A stretch of DNA of 64,000 bases, taken from Wuchereria bancrofti (lineage: Eukaryota; Nematoda; Chromadorea; Rhabditida; Onchocercidae). The notes beneath the pieces were generated by a model, which was given only the letters and a program-made list of their open reading frames with translations, ran no database searches and was not told where the DNA came from. The translations under genes and the position numbers were made by a program. Numbering within the stretch: the stretch's first letter is position 1; each line of letters starts with the position of its first letter. The stretch covers positions 8,184,303 through 8,248,302 of the forward strand of contig SSBO01000009.1 in NCBI GenBank assembly GCA_005281725.1, in the 5' to 3' direction. Positions 23,846 through 37,351 of the stretch are shown here, one piece after another.

Positions 23846-23879
23846 CCTTTCTGTTTCTTTTCTTCTTTCTCGAAAATCT

Positions 23880-24605
23880 TTGAACAAATACACAAATGAA
23901 AGAGAGAGCAAAACTTAAAATATGTAAATTAGGGATATGTTGTATTAAGATAAAGAATATTTAGCATTTGAAAAAGAAAATGTTTTTTTTTCTCTAATTT
24001 TAATTTCACCATCAAAATCATCAAACATTTCAGAAATTGGCTGACTAAAAATTTTAATCCATTCATTCAATGAAAAAAAAGTGCTTTTTTTTCTTTTTCA
24101 CAGTATATCAATTTTATCACAATTGAAATGATTCATTAGTTGAATTTTTCCTTCACATACGATTTATTTGGTGACAGATAGATGACGAATTATAAGCAAT
24201 ACAAAAGCAATACAAAATCATATTTTGCATTTTTTCCTTTTTTTTTTTTGATAATCAAAGATCAGAATATGAAAATTAGAGATATGACGAGGTACAAAGA
24301 AAAGAAATAATAATAATAGTAGGAACTGAATGAAAGAGAAATATTTTCGTTAATATTTGAATTTTATCATTGAAAACATCAAACATTTGACGCATTGATT
24401 GATTTTAAACCATTCGAAAAGCAAATGTATCTTTGATCCATTCATTCATTAAAATTAAAATATTACCATATGTCAATAATACATTAAAATGATTTGATTT
24501 ACCAGTTAAATTTACTTTCGCATACATTAGAATTATAATTTGTTTGGTGACAGATGACGAATTATTAGCAATACAAAATCATATTTTTACCTTTTTTTTT
24601 TCATT
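23880..24605. repeat. tandem duplication of about 350-375 bp
   Basis: Two diverged copies are recognisable by shared landmarks: (G/T)AAATTAG(G/A)GATATG at about 23924 and 24270, CATCAAACATTT at about 24018 and 24378, CCATTCATTCA, and TTTGGTGACAGAT followed by GACGAATTAT.AGCAATACAAA at about 24168 and 24543. Noncoding. Confidence 0.7.
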
Positions 24606-25325
24606 TAGTCTGAAAAATTAGTATACAAAATCAGTTGGAAATATTCATATTCATATCAGTTCATTCTTGAACTAATTGTCTTAAATAAATTTTTCCAATT
24701 AATATTGTTTGTTTGGTTCTATTTTTTTCTCATAATTAAAAGACTTTGATTTAATATATAATAAAAATTAATTAACCTTTATGCCATCTCTGATGTGCAC
24801 GTTACTTATAATCTTTTATTTAATTAATGAATGCATGGACGGAATAAACCATCTTAATTTTTGTATAAAATTAATTGAAAAAGACTTAATTCTTAATTTA
24901 ATTAATCACTAGGTGGGTAGAATAATTTCATTTTCGTTTGCAATTCATGAAATGTGTTGCAACGGTGAAAGGTGAAAAGTTGTGAAAAATTTATCAACAA
25001 ATTTTTTAGACGAGACTAAATTATTCAATTATTTAGACAAATAATTGCCCCAGTTGTGAAAAAAAATATACATTTTATGCTTAGATTTTTGATGTTAATT
25101 AATTTTTTTCAAATTTTGAATTCATTTAAGACCAAAAATGTTGGTAAACAATATTTCATACCTAATTAACTTTCTTTTACTTTACTTTTATTCAAATCTT
25201 CTTATCTTCTATCGTTTCATTCATTTCAATATATCTTTTTTCCTCTTACATTGTGCTATTATGTTTAAATGCTTTCTTTTTTTTTTACTAAAATGATGAA
25301 AAAAAAAGAAAAAAACCTTATCGTT

Positions 25326-25410
25326 CATGTGTAATGAATTGTGACGTCTGCGCTTCTCGCTTTTTCATGTCTAATAAATTGTGACAAATGCGCTTCTCTC
25401 CTAATTTTAA
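25326..25410. repeat. ~43-bp tandem duplication
   Basis: TAAT(G/A)AATTGTGAC(GTC/AAA)TGCGCTTCTC appears twice, preceded each time by CATGT. Small local duplication. Confidence 0.75.
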
Positions 25411-25581
25411 ATTCGTTTTCATATTTTAAATAACGTACAAATAGTTACTTTTTGTTATTGTTTTGAAAAAAGAAAACATAAAAATAGAACTAATCATTAA
25501 ATGTCCAATCATAGAAACAAATTTAAAGAGCATATGACAATAGCACAATAAAATCAAACAATTTTAAATTCATGCAAATGT

Positions 25582-25710
25582 ATTGTATGTGTGTATGCCT
25601 GTCTGTATGTGTATGCATGTCTATATGTGTATGTATGTGTGTATGCCTGTCTGTATCCGTATGTATGTGTGTGTGTGTGCATGTCTATATGTGTATGTAT
25701 GTACGTAAAC
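25582..25710. repeat. TATG/GTGT microsatellite
   Basis: Imperfect GT-rich repeat (TGTATGTGTGTATGCCTGTC-like units). Confidence 0.9.
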
Positions 25711-25865
25711 ATTGAGTGAAAGACGAGACTGGCGGGCATGAGCAGGAAGAGACAATTGAATGGATCCGTGCGACAGATAAATAGGCAAGGTTTTCTTACT
25801 TTTACTTATAAGTGGGAGAGATTAGGTAATTGAGCACTGTTCTGCGTGGCGCTTTTGTCTTAATG

Positions 25866-25903
25866 GATCAATATTATTGTTATTATTATATTATTATTAT
25901 TAC

Positions 25904-25939
<36 letters not shown>

Positions 25940-25990
25940 TTTATTATTTATTATTGTTATTATTATTATTTTTATTATTAATAATGATAA
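25866..25990. repeat. (ATT)n microsatellite
   Basis: Long imperfect ATT/TTA trinucleotide run ending in AATGATAATAATAG. Confidence 0.9.
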
Positions 25991-26146
25991 TAATAGTAGT
26001 AGAAATTATTCAAGAATATTCAAGAAAATTGAATTCATGATTTTATTCCATGTTAAATGAGAGAAAAAAGACGTTATAGATTAAAAAAGTTTTTTTTATC
26101 ACCAATCATTGGTGTGTACTACTATGAAACTTTTTACAGTATCATA

Positions 26147-26245
26147 TTTGTTATCATCAAATTGATTACATTGTCATTAGATTGATTATATTTTGTTATC
26201 ATTAAGCTGACTATATTATCATTGAGTTTATTATATTATCTTAAG
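26147..26245. repeat. ~22-bp minisatellite, about four copies
   Basis: Units resembling TTATCATTAAATTGATTATA repeat with substitutions. The array ends about 130 bp before the ATG of the GDW-repeat gene. Confidence 0.65.
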
Positions 26246-26374
26246 CGTAAGCACAAATAGTTCAATTAAAGGAAGTATTGACATCTATTATCCAGATATG
26301 TTTAAATTTAATCGATTCGAGTTAGAATATTAGGAATGTGATTAGAATGAAGCAAATACATTTTAAGATTTGAT

Positions 26375-29300
26375 ATGGCATCAACATCAAGAAGTATGGA
26401 GGAGCGACAAAACTTGATGGAAGGAATTGTGACATATTGTGACGATCGTTTAGCTCGAGTATGGATTGAAGTTATAAAACGTGAGAAAGAAATAAATTTT
26501 GCTTATCGGTCAAGACATTTTAATCTTGGTGATTGGTTATTGGTGTCACTAACAAACGATGAAGTTCAAAGAATCAATCCTATCCTACAAACTCGAGTTC
26601 TTAGGATTGGTGTAACACAGGTAATTTTTACTTTAAATTACATTGTCATCTGATCGTTTAGTATGATGACAATAATACTTTTAACTTCCGTTTTCAAGTC
26701 CATTCATTCAAGGAATTCAATCGTTCGTATTCATTTCAAATTCGTCATTATGATACTCTATAATCAGATGCAACATATGTCAGTTATCATTTTTGTTGCT
26801 TATAGTTTTATCACTAAGCTTAAGTTCTCTATTCCTGCTTCATTTTTTAAATGATAACTTCGTAATGTATCAGTTTTAGGTAGTATTGAATGTGGATAAT
26901 TGTCATTTAAAAAACTTGGGTAATACTGTAAAATTTGGATATTACAAAATGTGAACATTTATACGATACCATTTTTAGTATTATATTCTTGAGACCTTTA
27001 CTTTTATTTCTTATCGAAAATGATTGTTCGATCAGCAGTTACAAATATTACTTTTGTGGTTTGTTGTTCAAGTATTTTTGTTTTCATCGAAATTTCATAA
27101 TATTTATATTTTGAAGGTTACCTTTTTCATTTAGGTCAGAACTGAAGTGATATTCAGGCAGAATAATGAGAAGATTGGTCACGGTATCATTATCCAATCG
27201 AAGCATTTTGACCGTGTGGCTGTATTTGCACCATTCAGTGGCATTATTATTAATCGAATCTATAGCGTTTATGTAGAAAGGTCTTTTCCATTCTTTGTAT
27301 TTTTACTTCTCACTTATTTTCTATAATTTAGAATGGACTGAGTGGAGAGGTTTTATTGGAGAGCATTGCTAAAACTAAATTTCTAAACTGTTTTTATTCG
27401 TTACTTCAGTGCATTCTTATTCGGAAGCTTTTCCATAATCCTTTCGTTTATTTATTTCATCGTATGAAATTCGCAAGATCTATAAAACGGAATATTTAGC
27501 TGATAGCTGTTTTACTATTCTTACATTTACAAAGTGAGTGGGATAAAACGGAATTGCTAGGAAAGGAAATATATTTTCGGATATTTATTCGTTTCATTGA
27601 TGTTATCTTTTAGGATTCCTCGGGATCGACAATGGAATGAACAGGAAAGTGGTACATACTGGTTTGTTCCATCCAATCAAATCCCTGAACTTGTTCCAGT
27701 CAGTAAATATTCGGCAAATGATAGAGAGGTAACAATATTTGGTGTGTTTGAAAAGTCTGGAAATTGTTTATTATATAGGAATTGTGAGCGATCTCTGTAG
27801 TTGATTTATTTTTTAAATCGGTTATTCCTGAGAACGTCAGACTTCTCTAGAAGCAACTCTTATTTGCCTCATTCGTATTTGTGTCTGTCATTAAGGAATG
27901 GCTTTGAGAAGTGAATTTATATGTTAATATATCATATCTTCTTATCCTTTCCCTTCATTATTTTATAAAATATCTTATGTTTTGCTTAAGTTCTCATGAA
28001 GGTCCCAAAAATAGATCTGTAATTCTTTGGCATATCTATGCGATAGCATATTCATAACCTTATTTCATGCAAATTTTTTTAAGGTATAGTAATGCGAAAA
28101 CAAAATCTTGAATTTCCTTCACACAATAAAATAACGAATGATTTTTTGCAGCTGATAGGTCCTCTAGTAGGTGTAGTGGTTAGTAAAGCTATAAAATTTG
28201 CATTTGTTTGGACACCATCCCGTGGAGAGGGAATATGTGAAAATCATGAAAATTTGGTGATTGGAGGATGGATTAAATTCATGGCCGAGTAAGTTCATTG
28301 TTTTGTTTTTCACCTCTCAGAAAAGATGAGCTTAAGTTGAAATATCATCTCTTAGAAGTAGGATTGCTGATATTAGAGTCTTTTAATCTTCACCTGTTCA
28401 TTTTTGAAACTTCCAGTATTTCTGGTCTTACTCTGATACCGTCTGATTTCTTTCAAAAGGTTCTACAGGAATAACTTTAATTGATTTATTAGTTTGCACA
28501 ATTTTTTAGTCCTTTTATGGCAAAGTTTATTCTAGTCCGCATCTTAAAAATCATGCCCATATGAATATGAATATCAAATTTTATATTATCAAGTGGACGA
28601 TGGCAGATCCCATCTTAAGATGTGTACCGCTCTTCAATAATCTAATGGTTCGCTAAACAAATTCATCTTGTTAAAAACTTTAAATGTTTTGAAGCATTCC
28701 TTTAATTACAATTTGCATAATAGTAGGACTGGATTTTTCCTCTCTTCTGTGATTAAATATTTTTTCGAAAAACTTAGGTATTTCTAAGTTTTTTAATTTG
28801 TTATAAGAGTATTATCTTTTTTTTTCTCTATAGCTTGTATCAACCACATTCGTTTCTCACTGGCCATTAAATAATTTAACTGTGGATTGGATAGGACCAG
28901 TTATTGATCGAGATCATATATTAGAAAAAGCAGTACAAAATTTTGGAGTTGGACAAACATATGAAGTAATGTTAAAACGTCTAAAAAAGAGTTTTGAAGA
29001 ACCGATTACTACATGGAATGTGTGTCAGGTCTTAGTACGTATTTTTTTTCTCATGAACAGTTTCCTAACTTTGATTTTGATGACCTGCTGATCACTTATA
29101 ATTTTGGAAATTATGGAATCTACAAGTAATATTAATTTCTGTTTTAATTTTGCATACAGGATTGTATAAATAGAAGTCAGAGAAATGGTATCGTTTGCTT
29201 CGTTGATATTCAGAAATCATTATCATTAGTTTATATCCAAGATACAAATCATGGAAATGGTCGAATGTTACATGTTAATTTGAAAATGTTAGTTTTTTAC

Positions 29301-32300
29301 TTGTGTAAGCATCAACAGCATATTATTGTATTGCTAAACTTACAATAATGTTATCTGCATAAATAATATTGGAATACTGAAATTTCATATTTTTAGTTTT
29401 GTGTGAGAATTGCAGATTCGAAGCAGTTCCAGCACTTGGCGATTGGTTCAGTTTTGAAATAAGTGAAAGTAATCAATTTTGGACAGTATTAAGTGCCGTG
29501 AAATCCCAGAAATTATGCACGTCTTATATATCTAACGGTCAATTAGAAGTACGGTATTCTTTCTTGTTTATCTGTTCTATAATGGAACTATTTCTTCAAA
29601 ATTCTAATCAACCGATGAAGCAATCTTTTTGTTAATGACTTAATATTCGGATTCTTCTCCTTCCGTTATTCATGCCTGGCCTTTTAATGAACGAAAAAAA
29701 GATGTATTGAACACTGAGATATTTCTGATATAATATAACATGAAGAAAAGAGTAGGAATGTTGTGTTTTTAAATTGTAAACTTTTAGTTAGGAAATTTCT
29801 TCTCTAAATTTTAAATTTTAAGGTTGAGACGGAAGTTATACTAACTGATCAAATCTCAGCGAAGGGCCATCGAATAATGTTTTCCGTTGTTCTTGGAGCA
29901 GTAGTAGACGATACGAACAAACTGTTGAATATTACATTGGATGCTTCACCAAAATATACTGTCTGGTGTACAGCGGTGCAAACAACCGCTTCAAATGATG
30001 ATCCATATTGGAGGATAACTGACTTTCTCACTTTGCCGGTTAATATTATTTTGTAACAAAGAATTTCTTTCTGCTAGAAATTCATATTAGTATTTTTTTT
30101 TAATATTTGCACCGAAATAAGTTTATGATACAATAGCCAAAGTTTCATCCACTTGTAGGTCCAATAGGTTAGCTCTAGTGCCGTAGACTTCTTTCACTAC
30201 ACGGAAAAATAGTATCTTCAAAGCTTGAGAGAATATTTCTTCCTGCTTCGATATTTCCTTTTGAATTATACTTTATAAATTTAAATACTGCTGTATCGAA
30301 TTATACAATTTATCCTTTGTTAAAGATGAAGAACCGAGCAGTTGTGGCAAAACCAAATCTACACACAAATGCAAAAAATGCTGAAGATATTTCGTATGTT
30401 GGTATTGTTACTGGTAAATGCCAATCAGGTTATTTCATATGGACACCTTCATTGACTGAAATTATGTGCTATTGCAAAAGTGGTTTACACATTGGTGATT
30501 GGATTCAATTTTGGATTAGGTAAATTTCCAATTTTAAACCTTTTCGAGACAAAAGTTGTTAGCAAACATTTTATAATTCAAAATTCTCTTGGATACTTGC
30601 ACTCAGTTCTAGTTATTTCAGCATTAGATAGTTTGTTTTTAAAATCTTACTGTAAGTGTTTCAAAATTTTTTATTTATTAATATATGCATTTGATAAACT
30701 GTAAAGTGTTTTTTTTCGCAGTGGTGGTCAATAAAACAGGCACAACTAAAAATATTATATTTTTTCTAAAATAGAAAAAATAGCAAAGCTTATTATTAAT
30801 ATGGCTAATTCTAGCGTTGCAATCTGTTCGTTATATATTTTTGTTGTTTCAGTTTATATTTTAGATTTTATGTTTTATTTCAGGAAGAAACAACGATCAC
30901 ATTCAAAAAGGAAACCCTTTTATATAAACAACTGGTATAAATTGGATAGTTGCTATCCTGCACGTGAAGAAAATAACACTGCCGTGGTAAACTGTCAATT
31001 AAATTATTAGAAATTTTATTTCAAAAAAGTATAACAGAGAAAAGAAAATAGACTTGTGTTTTAAGCCTACATTTTTTGATCCAATCATCTTGTTAAAGAA
31101 GTGGTAAATTAAAGAAATACTTTTTTTTTGAAAATGTTTGATAGATAAGAATTTTACTATAATTATTTTCGAAATAATCTTATTTATTTCCAGGTTACAT
31201 TAGAATTAAAGATATCAGAAAATTACAATAGTCGACAACCTCCGTCATTACCATTTTTTGGTAAAGTCCTCGATAAAAAACATTGGTTTGGAGCACATAT
31301 CGATGACATACGTGGTCATATAATCGAGGTTGATATAAGACACATTAGGACTGGAAAATTAACTTCGAGTTGGGACATTACCTTTGTTTTAGTAAAAGTA
31401 TGCATATTCGAAATTTCATTTTTCTTTAATTTGAAGTGCCTAAGACTTAGGATAGTTAAAATTATCATTTAATATAATTGCAATTGCTCCAAATAACTTA
31501 GCATATAGTGATTAGTATCTACTATTTGGTACTAAACTACATAAGTATGCAGTTTTAATTTTTAGAGACCTTGGCATGGACAAAAAAAGTCATTTCATAC
31601 AAGAGCTGTAGAAATGAATGCTAATCCTGCGGAAATCGATGCTATTGTTATACCTTCGGTCTGTTGATTTTCTTTTCTCCTTTGTCTTTACTTCACTTTA
31701 GATTGAAATCAGAAGCAGTTGAAGTTTGGGCTAAATAGACAATTAATTTAAAGAAATGAAGTATTAAATGATTTGTAATTCCATTGATGCATCTGTCTGT
31801 CCCCTAAACAAGCATCATCACGTCTCCTTTGAGAGAATCCTCATAATCCAATAAATAATACTGGTCCTATACTTACGAATGACTCATCAAGTAACTTGCT
31901 ATCAGATCCTGCTTTTTATTAAGAAATTGAAGTTTTTATAATCAATATTAGTTTATTTTCGGCTCATTATTTCTTCACACATATTTCAGATTCCTTCAAC
32001 TTCAACCAGTAATGTATCCGCTCAAAATGTGACTAATGGTGATCTATCCATTCCTGTAGATAATTTAGTTATTGATGAGCGAAGGGATTATGGAAATCAT
32101 TCTCCGACGTTTTATAATGGAGAAAAAAAGGTGAACGATGAGGATTGCTGTGATGGAAGTGATCCTCAAGAGGTATTTATTTGTATATTTTTCACTTAAG
32201 ATGTCTATCAGTTGTTATTTTACTAGTATAAGATATGAAGGTTGTCTATCAAGTTCAAGTTTCATTTAAAAGCTATTGACCGTTGAAGGAAACTGGCGTT

Positions 32301-32729
32301 CATACTTAGTTAGTCATCAAACGGCATTACTTTTTCGCCTTTATAAAGTCATAACCGTTTTGAGCAAATACTTATAATTACATGGAAGTAATTAATAACT
32401 TATGCCTTTAATTCGTTCTTTGAAAAATTAAAATATAAAGTAATTATTCACTTCTGCTACAGCTCATTTATCTCCTTTTCATCACTTGATTACAATTCTT
32501 AGATTCTTATGAATCCTTAAAAACTAAGGTTATGCTTTTTTATAAAAGTACTTTAAACCGACAAAATTTCTTAATCTCTATGGATTTTTTTCAGGACGAT
32601 ACTGAGCTTGACCCGGTTATTTGTTCTATGAAACTTTTGTTCATGTCAAAAGAGGTACGGGAAGCAATAAAAACGAACTGCTCGGAAGAATACACAGTAC
32701 TTCGCCAATACTTTGATTTTGTGCCTTAA
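26375..32729 (+). CDS. unrecognised multi-repeat protein (GDW-type modules), ~750 aa
   Basis: At least 14 exons: 26375-26620, 27135-27280, 27614-27728, 28152-28288, 28834-29028, 29160-29304, 29397-29548, 29823-30038, 30326-30519, 30884-30986, 31194-31397, 31566-31658, 31990-32172 and 32595-32729. All joints keep phase except exon 4 to exon 5. A repeated module has a strand-like start (VG.V or GIV), often F.WTPS, then (L/I)G(D/G)W followed by a hydrophobic strand: NLGDWLLVSL, VIGGWIKFM, ALGDWFSFEI, HIGDWIQFWI. A second module starting GHGIII or GHRIMF, or resembling it, alternates with it. The last ~150 residues are polar and end in a compact segment (MKLLFMSKEVREAI). There is no signal peptide, membrane segment or catalytic motif. 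Repeated beta-rich binding modules are inferred; function unknown. A TTTTAAG acceptor-like site lies 7 nt before the ATG. Confidence 0.8.
28321..28357 (+). other. possible micro-exon repairing the exon 4/5 phase
   Basis: Exon 4 ends in phase 2 at 28288 with a perfect GTAAGT donor, while exon 5 must start in phase 0. A 37-nt segment flanked by CACCTCTCAG and GTAGGA would add 12 residues (KDELKLKYHLLE) and fix the phase. The intron before it would be only 32 nt, shorter than usual, so this is tentative. A base error or another exon is possible. Confidence 0.3.
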
Positions 32730-33741
32730 ATTACTGCGCCATTAGGCTTTATACGGTAGTTTCACTTGCAAATTCTACAAATGTTTCAACTTACTTGAAT
32801 TTAACTTGTAAATAAATTTGCCTCAACAATGTCCGTTCTGAAGGATGACCGATGTCATCAGCCTCATTCAGTTATTTCATTTCCAGTGGATGATGTCCCA
32901 GTGTACCTTAGTCCTCTAAGTTCCCCGGCTCTAACTAGACCAACTAACGAACCTGTAATCTCACTCAATTTGCTCCGAAAACAGTTTAACAAGCACAGCA
33001 CCCCAACCAACATTTCCACCCATCTTTGATTATTAAATTAGAAAAGCCCACTTGTCAGCCTACCAAATTAGAATTTCAAGAGAATTGTGAAGAGCATTGA
33101 ATTAACAACCTAAATAAGGTTTGTACGAAATTCCAGCAACCAACCACCCAAATCTTTAGTTGTCTTTTTTCCCGTTCAATTCATACAGATAGCATACGGT
33201 CAAGAAACATCTTTTCTCCTTTTTTTTTTTGATGTCATACCATATGGAATCTGAACATATGACTCGAGCAACAAAGAGTGACTACTTTGAAAAAGTCACA
33301 GCAGTTATTTCTCATTGCTTGAATCCAGAAAGTGTAGAGAAGTCAGTATACTTACGAACAAATTTTGAAAATCTGATTATTCTGCTATCAACGCGGAAAC
33401 AATTTCATCACTTCAAAATTCATTGAACAGCTTAATTCTTTCGTCACATCCTTATAAAAAGTTTGAACAAAAAAAGGACATAGAATCATACAATTCAGTA
33501 ATAATGAACAAGATGTAAACCAGTGATAATTGTATGGAATAGTAAGAAAAAGGAATTGCAGTATTAAATGGAGAAAAAAACAAGTAGAAAAAAGATTAAA
33601 AAGTTAAGGATGATATAAAATAATAAAATCTATCTCACTACTCAAACAAGACTCTGCGTATGTTCAGGAAATTGCAATACACAGAAAAACATCAAGAAAA
33701 TTTTAAAAGCATTAAACACTTTTCATGATTAGTTAATCCAC
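32730..33741. other. region between convergent genes
   Basis: Between the stops of the GDW-repeat gene (+) and eIF5 (-). It is less AT-rich than most intergenic DNA and holds two short plus-strand ORFs: 66 codons from ATG 32829 (ends NISTHL) and one from ATG 33232 to 33426 (starts MSYHMESEHMTRA). Neither has clear splice or promoter signals. They may be 3' UTR sequence or decayed exons. Confidence 0.4.
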
Positions 33742-36441
33742 TTAGATATCGTCAATATCAACTTCACCATCTTCCTCAGTCTTAATCTTCTCAATCTGAG
33801 CAGTGCCATTTATCTTCTTTGCTGCATCCATTTCAACTGTCCCCACTTTTCGGGCGCGATCATCAAACTGAAAACAACGAAATTTGGAATCCAAATTTAA
33901 ACTGCAGAGAAACTCATGTCAAATTTTATATTATTCCCAACTTTCGAATTAAACGATTTACAATGAACTACAGGTTACAATGTTCATCTAAATGCCAACT
34001 GATATTTTCTTCCTTAATCCTATGTTTCTTCGACTAGCAATCAGTATCAAATTATTCATGTATGTCAAAATATCCTTCGACATATCGAGGTGACACATAA
34101 GCAGTAGCCCATAACCAAAGACACGAAAATCGGTCATAGCTATGAGCAAACGCGATGAAGACACACAACCCATTAAATGACAAGTGATACACGATATACA
34201 GTGATTTGTAAGGAAACCATGAAAATAGTAGCTAGAGAACATATTATTCCACAAACTGTCCCCACGCTACCCGTCTAAAAGCAACTAATTAAAGATTTTT
34301 CCAAACAAAAGAATACAAACGTTAATTCATACTTCAATAGCTCCATCTTCGTCATTCTCATCGTCGCTTTCATCTTCTTCTGCATTCTTCAACCAATCCA
34401 AAACAGGCTGAGCCTTAGCAATTATTTCTGCACACAATTTCTTCTTAACATACTTCTTGCTAGGCTAAAAAGGATAACTTCGTACAACCTTATTTCCATT
34501 ACCTTGAATTAAAAAAAACCGAGATTTTAGAATCTTATAAACACGGCTCCGTTTGCATACCTTTTCTCCCCAAGCCAGAAGAACCTCCTCTTCCACCACA
34601 TCGTTGTCATAAAGCGCTTTAATGATATGGGCTGATTTTGGAAACAAGGTGTCGAGATGTTTGGAAATGAGTTGTTCTATACCACCAAGAAGATGACGCT
34701 GCGCCTGAAATTGAACGACAACTTAGCGATTACAAACCAAATCAAACCGGTTTAGGAATTTCAAATCAAAAGAACAAAAAAAAAAAAATCTTTCAAAGAG
34801 TAGTAGACGTAAAATTTAACACTAAATATTCCAAAATGTGATGCCAAACCTTGTGATCATTAACAGTGAAACGCAGAAGGATGTTCCGATATTCCATAAT
34901 CTGACTGATGACGTTCGTATCAAATAAAACATCAGCCAATAAAAGGGTAGCCTTTGATTTTAGCTCCAATCTTTCTGCCTCATTTAGTAATTTCTTACTA
35001 TTCTGCAATACACATTTTTCATTATAAATCTTTATCTACAATGCAAAATTATTTCGAAAGTTAATCAGAATGAATTAATGGAAGAACCAACTTTCCAGTT
35101 GGTTAATCAATTTTTGAAACCAAAAAAATTCGACCAAGTATAAGACCTCAGAAAGAGTATTTGTATTACGCAGTGTGAGTCGTCAAAAAAAGTTCCTGAA
35201 TCTTTACAAATAAAATTATGATATCCGGTTACCTGAAATGTGCCATCGGCTTTAGCTTTCAGAAAATACTGATGCAGCATATCAAGCCGCTCTTCAATTG
35301 GTTTGTCAAGATCTCTGCTAATTATCAGTTTGCCAATTTGTGCAGAAACTCCTCCAGCCGGATCGTCTATTGGCTCTGCCCAATCGTCATCAACATCATC
35401 CGATACACTTCCATTCTATAAGCATTCCTTTGAAAAACTACTGAAAGCAACAACTGAAATTTTTAAAGTACACAGTTGCAAAGTAAATTTACTTACCAAA
35501 TCTTTATCACTCGGCATTTCTCCGTCTATTACAGAATTATCTGTGGAACCGTTGTTACCACCTTCTTTCTTTTCCTTCTCATCCACTTTTGGCGGATTCT
35601 TCATGATAAACGTCGACAGCTTATGTTTAGGATCGATAATTGAAGTATTTCCACAAGCTTTGCATTTACTATGGATCTGGCCTTTCTTAACAACCTGGAA
35701 AACAAATTTCTAAACTGTAGCTGAAACTAAAGCCTCCTAAAAAAAGAACCAAGAAAGATAAAAGACAGTAGAGCAATAGCAAATAATTTACCAAAGTGGT
35801 TTCAGGATTTTCACATGCTGCACACAAAACAAACTTTCTGATGAAACCATCCAGAATATCCTGCAGTTTAGCCGCGTCATGTTCACCGTTCACAATAAAA
35901 CGCTCATTTTTCATGTCAAAATTGGTCTGTGCGCCCAATTCACACCCAAAATATTTGGTTGGATCTATAAGAAACCGATAGTACGACATATGTAATGATT
36001 TAATTATATCCCTTCATTTATAGTTAAAATTACAGCAACACTGTTTCAAAATGAATGGTATACAAATACATCTCAGCATACTGCAACTTACAATCTGAGA
36101 ATCATTTTCAGTTACTCTAATAATGAACAGAACATTGAACTAAGAAGTGAGCCCAGAACATGATAAAATATAAAAACTTGAAGAAATAAAACACTCACAA
36201 GTCGGTGGACGCTCAAGAGCTTTGGCAATTTCGGTCATGTTTGCAATGACTGTTTTGATTCCGTTGCCTTTGCCTTCGACCTGTAAAATATCGAAATAAT
36301 TAAAGAAAACCAAAACCACACAATAGCATGTATGTTATATCCCCTATTTTACTTCCAATATCAAATAACCTTGGCTTGTAGACGGGGCATTTTGTAACGA
36401 TAAAAGGGATCGAGCACATTGCGGTTGATATTGATCGCCAT
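33742..36441 (-). CDS. eif-5: eukaryotic translation initiation factor 5 (eIF5)
   Basis: Nine exons on the minus strand: 36441-36370, 36280-36199, 35964-35792, 35694-35497, 35415-35233, 35002-34850, 34704-34561, 34464-34333 and 33867-33742, all in phase, giving 420 aa (human eIF5 is 431). eIF5 is the GTPase-activating protein for eIF2 in the 43S/48S complex and triggers GTP hydrolysis at start-codon selection. The N-terminus ([20 protein letters not shown]) carries the catalytic arginine finger at Arg15. A zinc ribbon is formed by Cys99/Cys102 and Cys120/Cys123. A charged linker ([11 protein letters not shown]) leads to a C-terminal W2/HEAT domain (about residues 237-375) with the [18 protein letters not shown] acidic-aromatic segment that binds eIF2 beta and eIF3. 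The tail is acidic (GEVDIDDI). Confidence 0.97.
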
Positions 36442-36479
36442 TTCTGTTCAAATTTATGATGAATAAACTCCGCAGAAAA

Positions 36480-36490
36480 CCTGCAAAAGA
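36480..36490 (-). promoter_or_regulatory. splice acceptor upstream of eIF5 start, likely trans-splice site
   Basis: TCTTTTGCAG on the minus strand (36490-36481) is followed by a 5' leader starting at 36480, 39 nt before the ATG. No donor is evident close upstream. This fits spliced-leader addition, although a 5' UTR intron is equally possible. Confidence 0.45.
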
Positions 36491-37351
36491 TTACTTAAAT
36501 TTGGAGTGTTCTAAAAAATTCTCAAATTCTTTCTCTACTGTTCTGCCAAGTCATGCTTCTATATCAATTAAAAGTTTTACAAAATTGAGCATTAATATAC
36601 TATAACCACAAAAGTTTCTAAGTTCATTTACAAACCAAAGAAAAAAAACTGAAAAACCATGCAACAAATGAAATTATTTTAAAATTTCTACGTTATTTCC
36701 CAGTTCATAATCAGAGTTCACTGTAACAGTTACCACTTCTGAAACTTTTGCAAGGCAATTTCAGCTGAGTATCCACAATCAACGACAATGAACGACACCG
36801 CATCAATTTCAATAAGTGAAATTTGAAGGTAGAATTGGTGCTCTCGCGTAATTTTGCAACTATGAGCAACACGAAAATAAAACCGTTCGCGATTACACCA
36901 GACAGTCAAGTGGATTTACTTCCTACGTTATCCAGTCTTCATATATCTAATGATTTGTAGAAGTTTTTTTAGTAAGTTTATGCAAATTTTGAGTTACACA
37001 GTTTATGCAAATTTCGATCTACCCAAAGTCTATACTGTTATCTTCCTACACTCATGATTCTTAATGCAGAGAAAGAACTTTATAGGAGTGATGGATCGAT
37101 CCGCATCACAATCAAAATACTGAACGGAATATTTGAACGATTTCAGCACTTAAGTGGTCAAGACATGTGATCAAGGGATATACAAACCTAGTAAACTTAG
37201 GATAAACGATTCCTTTCCAAAAGCTTTTATGGACCAAATCGTAATCTTGCCATAGTTTGCACCTTTGGAGCACAAAATTAACTTCGTTAGGAATTTTCCA
37301 TCTATATTAAATGCATTTTCCTCAAATATATCATAAAATCTGTGTACATAC
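36491..37351. other. region between eIF5 and the upstream minus-strand gene
   Basis: About 0.86 kb. It may contain the 3' end of the gene at 37352-37871: a TTCCGTTCAG acceptor at about 37116 would add only VF and a stop in the right phase. An open stretch of about 33 codons (ending ALQKFQKW) near 36730-36835 on the minus strand is probably chance. Confidence 0.35.

Noticed and set aside
35303..35713. 136-codon plus-strand ORF
   Set aside because: Antisense shadow of eIF5 exons 4 and 5.
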